NCBI RefSeq assembly: GCF_016735595.1
Contig: NZ_JAERRB010000011.1
Coordinates: 124,001 to 188,000 of the forward strand
Length of the DNA: 64,000 nucleotides
Direction of reading: 5' to 3'
From: Chryseolinea lacunae
GTDB taxonomy: Bacteria; Bacteroidota; Bacteroidia; Cytophagales; Cyclobacteriaceae
Both the position numbers and the translations under genes were made by a program. The notes beneath the pieces were generated by a model. The model was not told the origin of the DNA and did no database searches. It worked only from the letters and a program-made list of their open reading frames with translations. Shown here in pieces: positions 61,888-64,000 of this stretch; the stretch's first letter is position 1, and each line of letters starts with the position of its first letter.

Positions 61888-62262
61888 ATGAAAAAAACGA
61901 TTTTAGTTGTAGACGACTTTGCCAGCATCCGCGATTTTGTGTGTGAAACATTGCAGCGCAAAGGTTACGACACCGTAGGCGCTTCCAACGGAAACCATGC
62001 CTACGAACTGTTGGCCGACAAACCAGAAGTGAGCCTCGTGCTGACCGATTACAACATGCCCGACTGCACGGGTTTTGAACTGCTGAAAAAAATTAAATCC
62101 AATCCAACCATTGCCCAGGTGCCCGTGGTGTTTCTCACCACCGAAAGCAACCCCGACAAGATGCGTGCGGCAAAAGAAGCCGGCCTCAGCGCGTGGATCA
62201 AAAAACCGTATCGCGCCGAAACATTCTTTGCGCAGATCGAAAATGCCATGAGCAATGGATAG
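61888..62262 (+). CDS. CheY-like single-domain response regulator
   Basis: 124 residues, receiver domain only: acidic pocket ILVVDDFASIRDFV, phospho-acceptor Asp in SLVLTDYNMPDCTGFEL, Thr in VVFLTTESNPDKM, Lys in AWIKKPYRAETF. Its last eight bases overlap the start of the cheA-like gene, so the two are translationally coupled and very likely act together. Confidence 0.96.
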   Translation: MKKTILVVDDFASIRDFVCETLQRKGYDTVGASNGNHAYELLADKPEVSLVLTDYNMPDCTGFELLKKIKSNPTIAQVPVVFLTTESNPDKMRAAKEAGLSAWIKKPYRAETFFAQIENAMSNG

Positions 62263-64000
62263 TAACCAAAAGCGTTTTGTAGAAGACGCGCTCGACCTGC
62301 TGAACGAGCTGGATGAAGGCCTCATGCAATTGGAGGCTAATCCAAACGCCAGCGCCCCCCTCGAGCAAGTTTTCCGCACCATGCACACCATCAAAGGCGG
62401 CGCCAACATGTTTGGCTTCGAGAAGATTGGTGAGCTGGCCCACCAGTTGGAAACGCTTTATGACCTGGTGCGTCAAGGCCATCTGCAGGTTTCGGATGGA
62501 CTGATCAGCATCACGCTGCACGCCTTCGACAAAGTGCGCGATTTGCTGAAAGAAAAAGACGCCGCCAAAATTGCCCAGGCCGACGACCTGAAAGACCACT
62601 TGCGCATTGCCATGGAATTTTTGAAATCCGTGGAGTCGCAATCCAGCACAGCCCTGGACAGCAACACCGTGCAACGCGACGAGCTTGCCACGTTCTATCT
62701 GTGCATCACACCCACCATCAGCATGACGGAAGATGGCAACCACCCTTTGGTGTTCATCATCCAGGACATTGCTGCCCTCGGAACCGCCAAAACCCGGCTC
62801 ATGAAAAAAGCATCGGGCGAGGTTGCGTGCTGGGAGCTTTTCATCTCCACCACCACACCACAGGCGGAACTGGAAAGCTATTTTCTGTTTGTTGAAAATG
62901 AATGCCATGTTTCTTATACCAAACTTGCTGCTTGCGATCTATTCGAGCAACCCGAATTTGTTCAGCATCTTGAGACGTTGGGTGATGATCCGTTTGAGAT
63001 TGCAACCCTTGAACCAATCATTGCGCTTTCGCTGGAACGTTCTAAAAAACAGGACGACGATGACGACGCCGAAGGAGGAGTTGTTTCCCGAAAACGAGTT
63101 CTCAACGATACCTACATTAAAGTAAGCAAACGCAAGATCGACGACCTGCTCAACTGGATCAGCGAACTCATCATCTTGCAAGCCCAGCTCACCACGGCCA
63201 CCAGCGGTATCCAATCAACCGACATCCGCGAAGTGACCGAGCAGCTGGAGATGATCACCAACCGCCTGCGCGACACGTCGCTCGAAATCGGACTAGTGCC
63301 CATCGAAACCCTGGTCACAAAGTTTAAACGCCTCGTGCGCGACTTGTCCAAGTCGTTGGGTAAAAAGGTGAACTTCATTTCTGAGGGTGCCGATACCGAA
63401 ATGGACAAGGATGTGATTGAAGTGATGGGTGAACCCATCATGCACATTGTGCGGAACGCCATCGATCACGGCATTGAAAAACCTGCCGATCGGAAAGCTG
63501 CCGGCAAATCGGAACACGGCACGGTGAAGCTGAAGGCCTACAACTCCAGCTCGTATGTGCACATCGTGGTGAGCGACGACGGCAAGGGGATCGACAAAGA
63601 CCGTGTGCTGGCCAAGGCCATAGACAAAGGCCTGGTGTCGGCCGATGTTTCGCTGACCGAAGAAGAAATTCTGGATTTTATTTTTCACCCTGGCTTGTCA
63701 ACCGCGTCACAACTCTCCGAAGTGTCGGGTCGTGGCGTGGGCATGGATGTGGTGAAGCAAAAGATAAACGAACTGCGCGGCTACGTGACGGTGAAAAGCA
63801 CCCCCACAAAGGGCACGTCCATTCACATCAAACTGCCGCTGTCGCGTTCCATCATCGAAGGTTTGCTTGTGAACGTGGCCGAGACACGCTATGTGGTGCC
63901 GTTGAACGTGGTGGACCGCATCGACCGCATTCCCTATGAAGCGCTGGATCGCGAGAACACCGTGAACAAAACCATTGTTGTGAATGAACAACCGTTGTCG
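62255..64000 (+). CDS. CheA-like chemotaxis-type histidine kinase, truncated by window end
   Basis: At least 582 residues from ATG 62255, open to the window edge. HPt domain with phospho-acceptor His44 in FRTMHTIKGGANMFGFEKIG; a long, divergent linker where CheA normally has the P2 domain; dimerisation domain near residue 290-350 (KVSKRKIDDLLNWISELIIL); ATPase with N-box HIVRNAIDHGIEKP, G1 VVSDDGKGIDKDRV, G2 VSGRGVGMDVVKQK and TKGTSIHIKLPLSRSI; the start of the CheW-like P5 domain follows. It overlaps cheY by eight bases. No CheW, MCP, CheR or CheB is in view. Complete kinase core, so probably active. Confidence 0.94.
   Translation, partial: MDSNQKRFVEDALDLLNELDEGLMQLEANPNASAPLEQVFRTMHTIKGGANMFGFEKIGELAHQLETLYDLVRQGHLQVSDGLISITLHAFDKVRDLLKEKDAAKIAQADDLKDHLRIAMEFLKSVESQSSTALDSNTVQRDELATFYLCITPTISMTEDGNHPLVFIIQDIAALGTAKTRLMKKASGEVACWELFISTTTPQAELESYFLFVENECHVSYTKLAACDLFEQPEFVQHLETLGDDPFEIATLEPIIALSLERSKKQDDDDDAEGGVVSRKRVLNDTYIKVSKRKIDDLLNWISELIILQAQLTTATSGIQSTDIREVTEQLEMITNRLRDTSLEIGLVPIETLVTKFKRLVRDLSKSLGKKVNFISEGADTEMDKDVIEVMGEPIMHIVRNAIDHGIEKPADRKAAGKSEHGTVKLKAYNSSSYVHIVVSDDGKGIDKDRVLAKAIDKGLVSADVSLTEEEILDFIFHPGLSTASQLSEVSGRGVGMDVVKQKINELRGYVTVKSTPTKGTSIHIKLPLSRSIIEGLLVNVAETRYVVPLNVVDRIDRIPYEALDRENTVNKTIVVNEQPLS

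Overview
This looks like a chromosomal window from a free-living member of the Bacteroidota, most likely order Cytophagales (Chryseolinea/Ohtaekwangia-like). The placement is inference from gene content: two SusC/SusD pairs, LacI-type regulators, an ECF sigma with a FecR-like partner, DUF1573 and YwqK/MORN-type proteins, LytTR two-component genes, TAnnTTTG-like promoter boxes and little use of Shine-Dalgarno sites. No rRNA, tRNA, phage, insertion sequence or CRISPR was recognised.

Layout. 1-8.7 kb: end of a SusC/SusD locus, a LacI regulator with perfect palindromic sites nearby, an ECF sigma and a very short anti-sigma-like protein, then a D-glucuronate operon (SDR oxidoreductase, uxuA, uxaC). 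8.9-16.1 kb: a putative phosphonate-catabolism island with a PhnZ-like HD oxygenase, a PhnX-like HAD hydrolase, a deaminating FAD oxidoreductase, an MFS carrier, a PHP phosphatase, and AraC and XRE-cupin regulators. 16.5-21.3 kb: three exported carbohydrate-active proteins (GtaA/DUF4965-like, GH172, GH5-like lipoprotein). 21.3-22.0 kb: a gene-free repeat tract with a decayed copy of the preceding gene's 3' end and a tandem hairpin element. 22-31 kb: housekeeping and aromatic amino-acid catabolism (phosphohexomutase, 4-hydroxyphenylpyruvate dioxygenase, TrpS, glutaryl-CoA dehydrogenase, tryptophan 2,3-dioxygenase). 31-33.5 kb: a MORN-repeat protein and a secreted hypothetical. 33.5-42.2 kb: a glucuronoxylan-type locus in which GH67 alpha-glucuronidase and a LacI regulator diverge from a complete SusC/SusD pair, with two LacI operators between them. 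42.3-52.3 kb: mixed genes (MFS, Lrp, TPR histidine kinase, TerB-like, M3 peptidase, MarR/YceI, alpha/beta hydrolase) and an exactly phased 11-bp repeat array. 52.4-64 kb: a signalling block with a seven-PAS LytS-type kinase and LytTR regulator, a HAMP-GAF-PAS protein without a kinase, a 64-residue orphan, a PAS kinase with a degenerate ATPase, an outer-membrane protein, CheY, and a CheA-like kinase cut by the window end.

How it works together. GH67 releases (methyl)glucuronate from xylan oligomers, SusC/SusD imports oligomers, and UxaC, an SDR-type reductase and UxuA would carry glucuronate to 2-keto-3-deoxygluconate. The phosphonate island has C-P cleaving and deaminating enzymes but no PhnW, PhnY or PhnCDE in view, which points to a substrate other than plain 2-aminoethylphosphonate. 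The strongest candidates for undescribed biology are that island, the kinase-poor sensor/CheA block, the 11-bp helical-phase array, the hairpin element near 21.7 kb, and two gene ends followed by decayed copies of themselves.
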